From positions 1 through 35,459 of the forward strand of contig CAJJAU010000076.1 in NCBI GenBank assembly GCA_905182275.1: a stretch of DNA of 35,459 bases. The letters run 5' to 3'. The position numbers and the translations under genes were made by a program. Shown one piece after another: positions 26,531 through 35,459 of this stretch (position 1 is the stretch's first letter; each line of letters begins with the position of its first letter). A model generated the notes under the pieces. It had not been told where the DNA came from and made no database searches. It worked only from the letters and a program-made list of their open reading frames with translations. This DNA comes from a gamma proteobacterium HTCC2207. Its GTDB lineage: Bacteria; Pseudomonadota; Gammaproteobacteria; Pseudomonadales; Porticoccaceae.

Positions 26531-27169
26531 ATGATGACATTAGGTCGTTTTATTACCATTATTTGCTTAGCTTTTGGGCTGAGTTCAGTGGCGTCTACTC
26601 AAACCCCCGGCGGGGTAGTTAACAGCCAACAAAATCCGTTCGACAATATTGAACAGATGACGGGTCAGTTGCTGATAATTATTGATAAGCATAAAGACAG
26701 ATATCCGGCTAATGAAGAAGCTTACTTTGAAGCGCTTAATACGCTGATGACGGGATTTGTTGATTTTAATTTCGTGGCAAAAAAAGTAATGGGTAAATAT
26801 GCCAAGTCATCATCAAAAGTTCAGAGAGCCCGATTTGAGGTAGCTTTTCGGCAGGGTTTGGTGGAAACCTATGGCCGCGGATTGATGAGTTATGGCAACG
26901 AAAAAATTGTGCTCATCAATAAGCAAGCGTTGGCCGACAAGCAGAGAAGGGTTGTAGCTAAACAAGAAATTCGTAGTGAAGCTGCTGTGTATCCACTCCA
27001 GTATTTGATGTATCAGAAAAAAGCCACTGGAGAGTGGAATGTTGTTAACGTGACGCTAAACGGCATAGATTTAAGTAAGACTTTCGCGAGCCAGTTCTTG
27101 AATGCAGCACGAAAGTCATCGGGTAATATCGATCAAGTGATCGAAAACTGGCTGTCAGGGTCTAAATAA
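26531..27169 (+). CDS. mlaC: Periplasmic phospholipid shuttle MlaC
   Basis: 212 residues with an N-terminal signal peptide (RFITIICLAFGLSSVAS, cleavage near ASTQ) and the MlaC/Ttg2D fold (FNFVAKKVMGKYAKSSSKVQRARFE split over 75-100, GEWNVVNVTLNGIDLSKTFASQF toward the end). A strong ribosome-binding site AGAGGAAA precedes the ATG. MlaC carries phospholipid between MlaA-OmpC and the inner-membrane MlaFEDB complex. Unusually, neither mlaFED upstream nor mlaB downstream is present: the previous gene is the exchanger and the next is ibaG. The partners must be elsewhere or absent. Confidence 0.93.
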   Translation: MMTLGRFITIICLAFGLSSVASTQTPGGVVNSQQNPFDNIEQMTGQLLIIIDKHKDRYPANEEAYFEALNTLMTGFVDFNFVAKKVMGKYAKSSSKVQRARFEVAFRQGLVETYGRGLMSYGNEKIVLINKQALADKQRRVVAKQEIRSEAAVYPLQYLMYQKKATGEWNVVNVTLNGIDLSKTFASQFLNAARKSSGNIDQVIENWLSGSK

Positions 27170-27201
27170 AATGTGCGATAAAGCACTTTAAGTGAGAAAA
27201 A

Positions 27202-27444
27202 ATGAACGCTGAAGAGGTTAAACTCCATTTAGAAAACACGCTGCCAGACTGCCTTATTCAAGTGGAGAATCAAGGCAATCACTTTAATGTCGTGGCTGTC
27301 GGTGATCTTTTCGACGGAAAGCGAGCTGTGCAACGTCAGCAACTTGTGTACAAGGCTTTAAATGAGCAAATTTCATCGGGCGACATACACGCGGTGACTA
27401 TGAAGTTATTTACTCAGCAGGAATGGAAGGAACGCGCCGAGTAA
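27202..27444 (+). CDS. ibaG: BolA family protein IbaG
   Basis: 80 residues of the BolA fold. The invariant His is in DIHAVTMKLFTQQEW, and the loop carrying the Fe-S ligand in this family is around NHFNVVAVGDLFDGKRAVQRQ (split over 27-46). IbaG acts with monothiol glutaredoxins (Grx4) in iron-sulfur trafficking and acid resistance. It lies between mlaC and murA, as in E. coli and Pseudomonas, where mlaB would precede it. Confidence 0.93.
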   Translation: MNAEEVKLHLENTLPDCLIQVENQGNHFNVVAVGDLFDGKRAVQRQQLVYKALNEQISSGDIHAVTMKLFTQQEWKERAE

Positions 27445-27508
27445 TTGCCGAGAGATCAATGTTATCGGTCTCTACATTATTTCATTTTTATACAAATTTT
27501 TTATTTAA

Positions 27509-28780
<1,272 letters not shown>

Positions 28781-28831
28781 TAGAAACAGTACCTGACCCC
28801 TAACTAAATTAAGTGAGTTAAATAAAAAGCC

Positions 28832-29461
28832 ATGACACAGATTACCTTAGCGCTCACCAAAGGGCGCATTCTAAAGGAGACCTTGCCGCTCTTAGAGGAA
28901 GCAGGGATTGTGCCTACGGAAGATATTTTTTCCAGCCGAAAGCTGGTATTCCCAACAAATCGTCCAGGGTTGCGGCTGATAATTTTACGCGGCTCGGATG
29001 TACCCACCTACGTGCAATTTGGGGCTGCTGACATCGGTATTGCCGGCAAAGACGTTTTGCTCGAGCATCAGGGTGACGGCTACTATGAGCCATTAGACCT
29101 AGGCATTGCTAAATGTAAGCTCATGACAGCAGTACCTGTTGGATCCTCTGTTCAGAAAGGTCGACTGCGAGTGGCGACAAAATATATTAACGTCGCGCGC
29201 CAGTTTTACGCGGAGCAGGGCAGGCAGGCAGATCTGATTAAATTGTTTGGCGCTATGGAGCTTGCTCCTATTTTAGATTTGGCGCATGAGATTGTCGATA
29301 TCGTCGATACTGGTAATACACTGAGGGCTAACGGCTTAGAAGCACGAGATGAAATAGCTGATATTAGCGCTCGATTGATTGTGAATAAAGCAGCCATGAA
29401 GACCAAATTCAGTGAACTTCAGTCGACAGTCAACGCACTCACCCGAGTCGTAATGAAATGA
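28832..29461 (+). CDS. hisG: ATP phosphoribosyltransferase, short form
   Basis: 209 residues, so the short HisG type that needs the regulatory subunit HisZ (not in this window). Signatures: [49 protein letters not shown] and [14 protein letters not shown], the PRPP-binding loop. It performs the first step of histidine synthesis. The stop overlaps hisD by four bases (ATGA). Confidence 0.97.
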   Translation: MTQITLALTKGRILKETLPLLEEAGIVPTEDIFSSRKLVFPTNRPGLRLIILRGSDVPTYVQFGAADIGIAGKDVLLEHQGDGYYEPLDLGIAKCKLMTAVPVGSSVQKGRLRVATKYINVARQFYAEQGRQADLIKLFGAMELAPILDLAHEIVDIVDTGNTLRANGLEARDEIADISARLIVNKAAMKTKFSELQSTVNALTRVVMK

Positions 29462-30783
29462 ACAGTTCCAATGATTCCCAACGCTGCGCCATCTCAAGAT
29501 TAAACGCCAGCGAGAGTACATTCGCAGGTACATTGACCGCCTTGATCGATTGGGACTCCGTTTCTAACAGTACAGTAGAGAACGTTGTCCGTGAAATTAT
29601 CGGTGAGATCCGTAGCCATGGTGACTCAGCACTGCTGCAATATACCAATCGCTTTGATCGTCGAACCTGTGCTGATGTTGAGGAGTTGTGCATTGCTCCT
29701 GAAGAAATGCACAAGGCGTTGGAGTCTATTGATGAAGATACCCGCCAGGCATTGTTGGAAGCCGCTAAACGCATTGAAGATTATCATCGCCACCAGGTAC
29801 AAGAGTCGTGGCAATATCAGGAAGCCAACGGCACCCTGTTGGGTCAGCAAATAACCCCTATAGAGCGAGTGGGTATTTACGTGCCCGGCGGCAAGGCAAG
29901 TTACCCCTCATCGGTTTTAATGAATGCCATACCTGCGCGAGTTGCCGGTGTTGATGAAATAATCATGGTGGTTCCGGCGCCAGATGGCGAACTTAGCCCG
30001 GTTGTGCTGGCGGCAGCGGCTATTGCCGGTGTAGATAAGGTAATCACTATTGGTGGAGCCCAAGCGGTCGCCGCCTTAGCCTATGGCACCCAAAGCGTGC
30101 CTAAAGTAGATAAAATTGTTGGCCCGGGTAATATATATGTAGCCACCGCCAAACGTTTTGTATTTGGTTCTGTAGGCCTGGATATGGTTGCTGGTCCGAG
30201 CGAAATTTTAGTCATCTGCGATGGCAATACTGACCCTGATTGGGTGGCAATGGATCTGTTCTCTCAGGCCGAGCATGACGAAGAAGCTCAGTCTATTTTA
30301 CTCGCCTGGGATGCTGATTTTTTAGACGCGGTGCACGCAAGCATGACGCGATTACTTCCAGAAATGGAACGTAGTGAAATTATAGCTAAGTCATTAGCCA
30401 GCCGTGGAGCACTCATTCAGGTTGCCGATGCCGAGCACGCAGTAGAAATCTCTAATCGTATCGCGCCGGAGCATTTGGAATTATCCGTTGCAGATCCACA
30501 AGCGTGGCTGCCCAAAATTCGTAATGCGGGGGCTATTTTTATGGGGCGCTACACATCGGAGGCTCTGGGTGACTATTGTGCAGGGCCCAACCATGTATTG
30601 CCTACCTCAGCCACATCGCGCTTTTCTTCGCCGTTGGGCGTTTATGACTTTCAAAAACGAAGCTCTATTGTTTACTGTTCAGAGCAAAGTGCTTCTGACT
30701 TAGGTAAAATTGCCTCAGTGTTGGGTCGTGCAGAATCGCTGACTGCCCATGCACGGGCTGCTGAATACCGAATTAAAGATTAA
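29458..30783 (+). CDS. hisD: Histidinol dehydrogenase
   Basis: 441 residues. Motifs: [74 protein letters not shown] with zinc ligands, and IAPEHLELS with the catalytic Glu-His pair. It oxidises histidinol to histidine in two NAD-dependent steps. ATGA overlap with hisG indicates coupling. Confidence 0.98.
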   Translation: MNSSNDSQRCAISRLNASESTFAGTLTALIDWDSVSNSTVENVVREIIGEIRSHGDSALLQYTNRFDRRTCADVEELCIAPEEMHKALESIDEDTRQALLEAAKRIEDYHRHQVQESWQYQEANGTLLGQQITPIERVGIYVPGGKASYPSSVLMNAIPARVAGVDEIIMVVPAPDGELSPVVLAAAAIAGVDKVITIGGAQAVAALAYGTQSVPKVDKIVGPGNIYVATAKRFVFGSVGLDMVAGPSEILVICDGNTDPDWVAMDLFSQAEHDEEAQSILLAWDADFLDAVHASMTRLLPEMERSEIIAKSLASRGALIQVADAEHAVEISNRIAPEHLELSVADPQAWLPKIRNAGAIFMGRYTSEALGDYCAGPNHVLPTSATSRFSSPLGVYDFQKRSSIVYCSEQSASDLGKIASVLGRAESLTAHARAAEYRIKD

Positions 30784-30809
30784 AATTAGCCGCACTAAAA
30801 GGCAATTCA

Positions 30810-31868
30810 ATGAGTAAATACTGGAGTGATTTAGTCACACAACTGGAACCCTATATCCCGGGTGAGCAGCCGAGTATGACTAATATTACTAAGTTAAATA
30901 CCAACGAAAACCCCTTTGGCCCATCGCCATTGGTACTGACGGCTATGGCATCACTTCTAAATCAAGATCTGCGTCTGTACCCACCTCCTGGTGCAGACAG
31001 TCTCAAGGAAGCCGTAGCTAAATACTATAATCTCACTGCCGATCAGGTTTTTCTCGGCAATGGATCTGATGAAGTCCTAGCTCACGTTTTTAATGGCTTA
31101 TTAAAGCACTCAGAGCCACTGCTGTTCCCAGATATAAGCTACAGCTTTTACCCGGTTTTTTGTAAGCTTTATGATATTAGCTATAAAAAAATCCCTTTGA
31201 CCGATGACCTGTCACTGGATTTAGAGAATTATAAACGTCCAAATGGCGGCATTATTTTCCCTAACCCCAATGCCCCTACAGGCAGAGTACTGCCGTTAAA
31301 AGCCGTAGAAGAGTTGTTAAAAGCAAACCAGCACTCGGTGGTGGTGGTCGATGAAGCCTATATTGATTTTGGCGGTCAATCGGCGGTGACTTTGATCAAC
31401 CAATATGACAATTTGATCGTTGTTCAAACTATGTCCAAAGCACGAAGTTTGGCAGGTATGCGCATTGGTTACGCACTTGGCTCTGTGCAACTAATTGAGG
31501 GGCTTGAGCGGGTTAAAAACAGCTTTAATTCCTACCCTCTGGGACATCTGCAGATCGCAGCGGGCATTGCTGCTTTTGAAGATCAGACGTATTTCGATGA
31601 CACCCGCAATCAGGTCATGGCGAGCCGTGAATGGCTTTCTGTGCAGCTAAAAGCCTTACATTTTGATGTGCTGCCGTCCGCGGCTAACTTCGTATTTGTC
31701 CGTCCGACGCAAAAACCTGCCGAGACGATTGCAGATCAACTGCGAGATTTAGGTATTATTGTTAGGCACTTTAAACAGCCAAGAATTGAAGAGTTTTTGC
31801 GTATCACTGTCGGCACAGAGGCGCAGAACCGGCAGCTTATTAATGCCCTGGCAAGTTTACTAAAGTAG
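30810..31868 (+). CDS. hisC: Histidinol-phosphate aminotransferase
   Basis: 352 residues of the fold-type I PLP family. The PLP lysine is K210 in [46 protein letters not shown] and VDEAYIDF are the substrate- and cofactor-binding motifs, and [10 protein letters not shown] is near the C-terminus. It begins 26 bases after hisD. Its last nine bases overlap the convergent protease gene, with no terminator between. Confidence 0.96.
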   Translation: MSKYWSDLVTQLEPYIPGEQPSMTNITKLNTNENPFGPSPLVLTAMASLLNQDLRLYPPPGADSLKEAVAKYYNLTADQVFLGNGSDEVLAHVFNGLLKHSEPLLFPDISYSFYPVFCKLYDISYKKIPLTDDLSLDLENYKRPNGGIIFPNPNAPTGRVLPLKAVEELLKANQHSVVVVDEAYIDFGGQSAVTLINQYDNLIVVQTMSKARSLAGMRIGYALGSVQLIEGLERVKNSFNSYPLGHLQIAAGIAAFEDQTYFDDTRNQVMASREWLSVQLKALHFDVLPSAANFVFVRPTQKPAETIADQLRDLGIIVRHFKQPRIEEFLRITVGTEAQNRQLINALASLLK

Positions 31869-33017
31869 ACCTTTGGTAATCGCCTCGCCGCGATCACCGG
31901 CAATGATACTGAATTGCTTTACTTGATCTTTTCTAAGTACGCTTAGTTTAATCGGTTGCCCCGGTGATACATTAACGATCTGGCTCACGCTAGCCGCTGG
32001 GTCTGTCACAAAGGCACCATCAATTTTGAAAATAATATCACCGCGCTGCATGCCGGCTTTGTCTGCTGGTCCACCCACAGTGAGATCTGTAACGCCAAAT
32101 ATTTGTGATACGCCGAGTTGGTCAGCGATATTTTCGGGTAAAAACCCTGGGCTTGCGGTCATTCCAAGCCAGCCTCGAACCACGCGACCAAATTGAAGAA
32201 TGTCTTGTAATACTTTTTCCGCGGCATCTGCGGGAATGGCAAAGCTAATGCCGTAAGCACCAGTGCCATTTAGCGTTGCTGTGTTAATGCCCAGCAAATT
32301 ACCATAGGCATCAATGAGTGCGCCACCTGAGCTACCAGCATTAATATCAGCGTCAGTTTGAATAAAGTTTTCAAAGATATTTTTTTGCTGAATATTCCTA
32401 CCTTTGGCGCTGATAATGCCTTGAGTGACAGATTGGCCGATCCCAGACGGATTACCGATCGCCAAAACAACGTCACCGATTCGAGCTTGAGAGGGCTCCC
32501 CTACAGTGATGGGTGTTAATCCACCGATATTAATTTTTAAAACGGCCAAGTCAATTTCAGGGTCACTGCCAATAATAGTGGCGGGTGCTTCACGACCGTC
32601 ATACAGCAGAACCAAAATTTTAACCGCACCATCAATTACATGGTGGTTAGTTAATATTATGCCGTCCGACTGCATAATTACGCCAGAGCCTAAAGAGGTT
32701 CTGGGAGTATTATCATTCGCCGAGCGCCTTTCTTTTAAGGTGTAAATGTTGACCACTGACGGGGCTGCCAGAGCTACTGCGGATGCATATGAAACCGCGC
32801 CAGACCAATTAGAACCAAGGTCAGATTGGCGCAATGCCATAGGGTCATCAGGCTGAATTTTAGTACTTGGGCGAAGTTCAGGTACTACTAACAGCAACAC
32901 GGCAGCAACAAATAGCCCAACCGCCACCGGCTTGAGGAAGAAATCGATAACAATTATCTTTGTAGACTCTTTCACATTAGTACCCTGTCTTGACTCCAGA
33001 TTATGCCACAACCCCAT
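31860..33017 (-). CDS. algW: Membrane-anchored serine protease DegS/AlgW
   Basis: 385 residues from the ATG at 33017; a GTG at 32975 (VKESTKIIV) is an alternative start that keeps the membrane helix ([20 protein letters not shown]). The trypsin-like triad is H126 (TNHHVIDG), D156 (EIDLAVLKI) and S230 (NAGSSGGAL). One PDZ domain follows ([20 protein letters not shown]). The single PDZ and N-terminal anchor identify the site-1 protease that senses misfolded porins and cuts the anti-sigma factor RseA/MucA. Its place after hisC is like Pseudomonas algW. The sigma-E genes are not in the window. Confidence 0.92.
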   Translation of the reverse strand: MGLWHNLESRQGTNVKESTKIIVIDFFLKPVAVGLFVAAVLLLVVPELRPSTKIQPDDPMALRQSDLGSNWSGAVSYASAVALAAPSVVNIYTLKERRSANDNTPRTSLGSGVIMQSDGIILTNHHVIDGAVKILVLLYDGREAPATIIGSDPEIDLAVLKINIGGLTPITVGEPSQARIGDVVLAIGNPSGIGQSVTQGIISAKGRNIQQKNIFENFIQTDADINAGSSGGALIDAYGNLLGINTATLNGTGAYGISFAIPADAAEKVLQDILQFGRVVRGWLGMTASPGFLPENIADQLGVSQIFGVTDLTVGGPADKAGMQRGDIIFKIDGAFVTDPAASVSQIVNVSPGQPIKLSVLRKDQVKQFSIIAGDRGEAITKGLL

Positions 33018-33044
33018 CCGTGGGTAGGAACCTTTTGTAGGCTG

Positions 33045-33350
33045 CTACTTGCGCAACAGATTCGATAATTTGGGGTTTGGTTTCAATGCGGCTCTAAAAA
33101 TCAACAACACATGGCCTATCGACTGCATTAGTTGGGCCTTATGAATTTGACAAATCTCTTCGCTAATAAGTTTTTTAGCGTCTCGGTCGCCAACTGATAC
33201 TTTGATCTTAATTAACTCATGATCATTCAGCGCACGATCGATCTCAGAATTGACCGAATCGGTCAGTCCTTTGTTAGCGATGGTAACGATTGGCTTAAGA
33301 TTGTGCCCTAAACGTCGTAAATGTTTTTTATCTGCTGCGGAACTTGTCAT
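33045..33350 (-). CDS. yhbY: Ribosome assembly RNA-binding protein YhbY
   Basis: 101 residues from the ATG at 33350 (MTSSAADKKHLRRLGHNL); the frame remains open to 33437, but that extension runs into the rlmE start. The CRM/KH-like domain is clear: HNLKPIVTIANKGLTDSVNSE split over 15-36, ALNDHELIKIKVSVGDR, and the final QSIGHVLLIFRA. It binds pre-50S particles. It diverges from rlmE over 48 bases. A TAGAAT -10-like hexamer (33384-33379, minus) may serve it. Confidence 0.93.
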   Translation of the reverse strand: MTSSAADKKHLRRLGHNLKPIVTIANKGLTDSVNSEIDRALNDHELIKIKVSVGDRDAKKLISEEICQIHKAQLMQSIGHVLLIFRAALKPNPKLSNLLRK

Positions 33351-33398
33351 AATGCTAGGCTCAATGAGTAAGGTGGACATTCTAGCGAAAACTAACCC

Positions 33399-34019
33399 AT
33401 GGCGAAATCTAAAGATCGTAGTTGGATAAAAAAACATGTTAACGACCCTTTTGTTAAAAAAGCACAGGTTGATGGCTATCGATCTCGTGCCAGCTATAAA
33501 TTACTGGAAATTGTCGAGAAAGATCGTCTAATCCGATCGGGGATGACAATCGTAGATCTAGGGTCAACACCAGGAGGATGGTCGCAAGTAGCTGCTCGCC
33601 TGGTTGGTCATGATGGCAGGGTTCACGCACTGGATATACTGCCAATGGACGCCATTGCCGGCGTAGACTTTATTGAGGGTGATTTTACCGAAGAATCCGT
33701 ATTTGAAGAACTTTTGAATTTAATTGAAAATCGGCCTGTCGACCTTGTAATTTCTGATATGGCCCCCAACTTAAGTGGTAACAAAGCCGTAGATCAGCCC
33801 GCGGTAATATATCTAGCAGAATTAGCCTTGGAGTTAGCTGGAAAGGTATTGACCAGCAAAGGCGTTTTTATAGCCAAATTGTTTCAAGGGCAAGGATTTG
33901 ATCCGTTTGTGCTAGAAGTTAGAAAAATGTTTAATGGAGTGTCTATTATTAAACCAGAAGCTTCAAGATCGCGATCGCGGGAAGTGTATCTGGTGGCCAA
34001 AGGCCTTAAAGCCAACTAA
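33399..34019 (+). CDS. rlmE: 23S rRNA (uridine-2'-O) methyltransferase RlmE
   Basis: 206 residues (E. coli 209). The SAM-binding motif is [15 protein letters not shown]. The catalytic tetrad K34 (ASYKLLE), D120 (VISDMAPN), K160 (FIAKLFQG) and E195 ([10 protein letters not shown]) is complete. It methylates U2552 of 23S rRNA in a late 50S assembly step. yhbY-rlmE-ftsH is a conserved gammaproteobacterial arrangement. The ATG at 33399 has no obvious ribosome-binding site. ftsH begins 13 bases after its stop. Confidence 0.97.
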   Translation: MAKSKDRSWIKKHVNDPFVKKAQVDGYRSRASYKLLEIVEKDRLIRSGMTIVDLGSTPGGWSQVAARLVGHDGRVHALDILPMDAIAGVDFIEGDFTEESVFEELLNLIENRPVDLVISDMAPNLSGNKAVDQPAVIYLAELALELAGKVLTSKGVFIAKLFQGQGFDPFVLEVRKMFNGVSIIKPEASRSRSREVYLVAKGLKAN

Positions 34020-34032
34020 AGAGGAAAAGAAA

Positions 34033-35459
34033 TTGAACGATTTGGCAAAAAATATAGTGGTATGGTTAGTTTTAGCAGCCATTCTAATGTCAGTTTTTAA
34101 CAGCTTTGCCCCAGAGCCTGAAAACAATAATATCGATTACTCTGTATTTTTGAATGAGGTGCGCAATGATCGGGTCAGTGAGGTTGTTATTGCCGACTTG
34201 ATTATTCAAGGTGAACGCAACGACGGCACCAAGTTCAGGTCTGTACGTCCGAATATTCAAGACCCCAAGCTGATGGATGACTTGGTTAATCACAACGTCA
34301 ACGTCATTGGTAAAGAGCGCGAAGAGCCCAGTCTATTTTCGCAATTATTGGTCGCCGCATTCCCTATTTTATTAATTTTGGCTATCTTTGTATTCTTCAT
34401 GCGCCAAATGCAGGGCGGCGCCGGTGGCAAAGGTGGACCGATGAGCTTTGGTAAGAGCAAAGCTAAACTACTGACAGGTGATCAGATTAACACTACATTT
34501 GCTGACGTTGCAGGTGTTGATGAGGCAAAAGAAGATGTCGCCGAGTTGGTAGAGTTTCTAAGTGACCCTACTAAGTTCCAGCGCCTTGGCGGCCGAATCC
34601 CCAAGGGCGTATTAATGGTAGGCCCTCCAGGAACCGGTAAGACCCTGCTTGCCAAAGCTATTTCCGGCGAGGCAAAGGTGCCGTTCTTCTCTATTTCCGG
34701 CTCAGATTTTGTTGAAATGTTTGTTGGCGTGGGTGCGTCGCGCGTTCGAGACATGTTTGAACAGGCTAAGAAGCAATCACCCTGTATCATATTTATTGAT
34801 GAGATCGACGCGGTCGGTCGCCATCGTGGTGGCGGTCATGGCGGCGGTAATGATGAGCGCGAGCAAACTTTAAATCAGCTGCTGGTTGAAATGGACGGCT
34901 TTGAAGGGAACGAAGGGGTTATTGTTATAGCTGCTACTAACCGTCCCGATGTATTGGACAAGGCCTTGTTGCGCCCCGGCCGATTTGATCGCCAAGTATA
35001 TGTTAGCTTGCCTGATATTCGTGGCCGCGAGCAAATTCTTAAAGTTCACTCTCGCAAAGTACCACTTGGAGACACGGTCGACTTGTCAATTTTGGCTCGC
35101 GGTACACCGGGCTTCTCTGGTGCTGATTTAGCTAACTTGATCAATGAGGCTGCACTTTTCTCTGCACGTGGTAATCGTCGTGTTGTGAGTATGGAAGAAT
35201 TTGAAAAAGCCCGCGACAAAATTATGATGGGCGCAGAGCGCCGTTCAATGGTGATGTCGGAAAAAGAGAAAACAAATACCGCCTACCACGAGGCGGGACA
35301 CGCTATTATCGGTCGTTTAGTCCCCGAGCACGATCCAGTTCACAAAGTCACCATTATTCCCCGTGGCCGAGCACTGGGAGTTACCCAGTATCTTCCAGAG
35401 GAAGATCGTTACAGCATGAATCGCACGCAGCTGTTCAGTCAGTTGTGCAGCCTGTTTGG
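34033..35459 (+). CDS. ftsH: ATP-dependent zinc metalloprotease FtsH (3' end cut by window edge)
   Basis: The frame is open from the TTG at 34033 to the edge: 475 codons. The TTG ([21 protein letters not shown] follows) has a strong AGAGGAAA site 5-6 bases upstream, and matches the E. coli N-terminus; the first in-frame ATG is inside membrane helix 1. Two membrane helices (about 8-25 and 100-120) bracket a periplasmic domain. Walker A GPPGTGKT is at 197-204, Walker B IFIDEID ends near 258, the SRH is [20 protein letters not shown], and the zinc motif HEAGH is at 419-423. The C-terminal protease part lies beyond the window. FtsH degrades LpxC, sigma-32 and damaged membrane proteins. Confidence 0.97.
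   Translation, partial: MNDLAKNIVVWLVLAAILMSVFNSFAPEPENNNIDYSVFLNEVRNDRVSEVVIADLIIQGERNDGTKFRSVRPNIQDPKLMDDLVNHNVNVIGKEREEPSLFSQLLVAAFPILLILAIFVFFMRQMQGGAGGKGGPMSFGKSKAKLLTGDQINTTFADVAGVDEAKEDVAELVEFLSDPTKFQRLGGRIPKGVLMVGPPGTGKTLLAKAISGEAKVPFFSISGSDFVEMFVGVGASRVRDMFEQAKKQSPCIIFIDEIDAVGRHRGGGHGGGNDEREQTLNQLLVEMDGFEGNEGVIVIAATNRPDVLDKALLRPGRFDRQVYVSLPDIRGREQILKVHSRKVPLGDTVDLSILARGTPGFSGADLANLINEAALFSARGNRRVVSMEEFEKARDKIMMGAERRSMVMSEKEKTNTAYHEAGHAIIGRLVPEHDPVHKVTIIPRGRALGVTQYLPEEDRYSMNRTQLFSQLCSLF

Noticed and set aside
28787-28800. CAGTACCTGACCCC between murA and hisG
   Set aside because: It recalls short dispersed intergenic repeats seen in some gammaproteobacteria, but it occurs once here and has no partner arm, so it cannot be called a repeat.
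33351-33437. 29-residue N-terminal extension of YhbY
   Set aside because: It runs over the rlmE start codon and the family begins close to MTSSAADKKHLRRLG; treated as non-coding for yhbY.

Overview
The window is a 35.5 kb stretch of chromosomal housekeeping DNA from a gammaproteobacterium. The order gatBAC | mreBCD-maf-rng-yhdP | darP ... ptsO-rapZ-ptsN-hpf-rpoN-lptBAC-kdsCD | mlaC-ibaG-murA-hisGDC | algW/degS matches, from memory, the Pseudomonas-type backbone. Moderate GC, GatCAB, short-form HisG and a long-chain-type acyl-CoA dehydrogenase suggest a marine Cellvibrionales/SAR92-like or related lineage. That placement is an inference. I saw no tRNA, rRNA, CRISPR array, insertion sequence or prophage gene.

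Layout. (1) 1-743: 3' part of a long-chain acyl-CoA dehydrogenase gene, ending at a strong bidirectional terminator. (2) 803-2115, minus: a phnA-like gene coupled to an adducin-type aldolase-fold gene, with a recognisable sigma-70 promoter. (3) 2232-7446, minus: gatC-gatA-gatB followed closely by a TauD-type dioxygenase, a 48-51 residue DUF2256 zinc protein and a renalase-like FAD oxidoreductase. (4) 7763-16312, plus: mreB-mreC-mreD-maf-rng-yhdP, covering cell shape, nucleotide sanitation, RNA processing and envelope lipid transport. (5) 16376-26365, minus: sodium/calcium exchanger, kdsD, kdsC, lptC, lptA, lptB, rpoN, hpf, ptsN, rapZ, ptsO, mgtE and darP, linking LPS synthesis and export with sigma-54 and the nitrogen phosphotransferase system. 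(6) 26531-31868, plus: mlaC, ibaG, murA, hisG, hisD, hisC. (7) 31860-33350, minus: a DegS/AlgW protease and yhbY. (8) 33399-35459, plus: rlmE and the first 475 codons of ftsH.

Most genes are ordinary. The points worth a second look are: a textbook sigma-54 (-24/-12) element directly upstream of rpoN, overlapping a sigma-70-like promoter and suggesting autoregulation; mreC with no ATG, GTG or TTG at a sensible place but a strong ribosome-binding site in front of an ATT codon; mlaC left without mlaFEDB; nit, tldD and pmbA missing from their usual place around darP; and the small DUF2256 gene packed between a dioxygenase and a flavoprotein gene. No clearly new multi-gene defence or metabolic system is visible.
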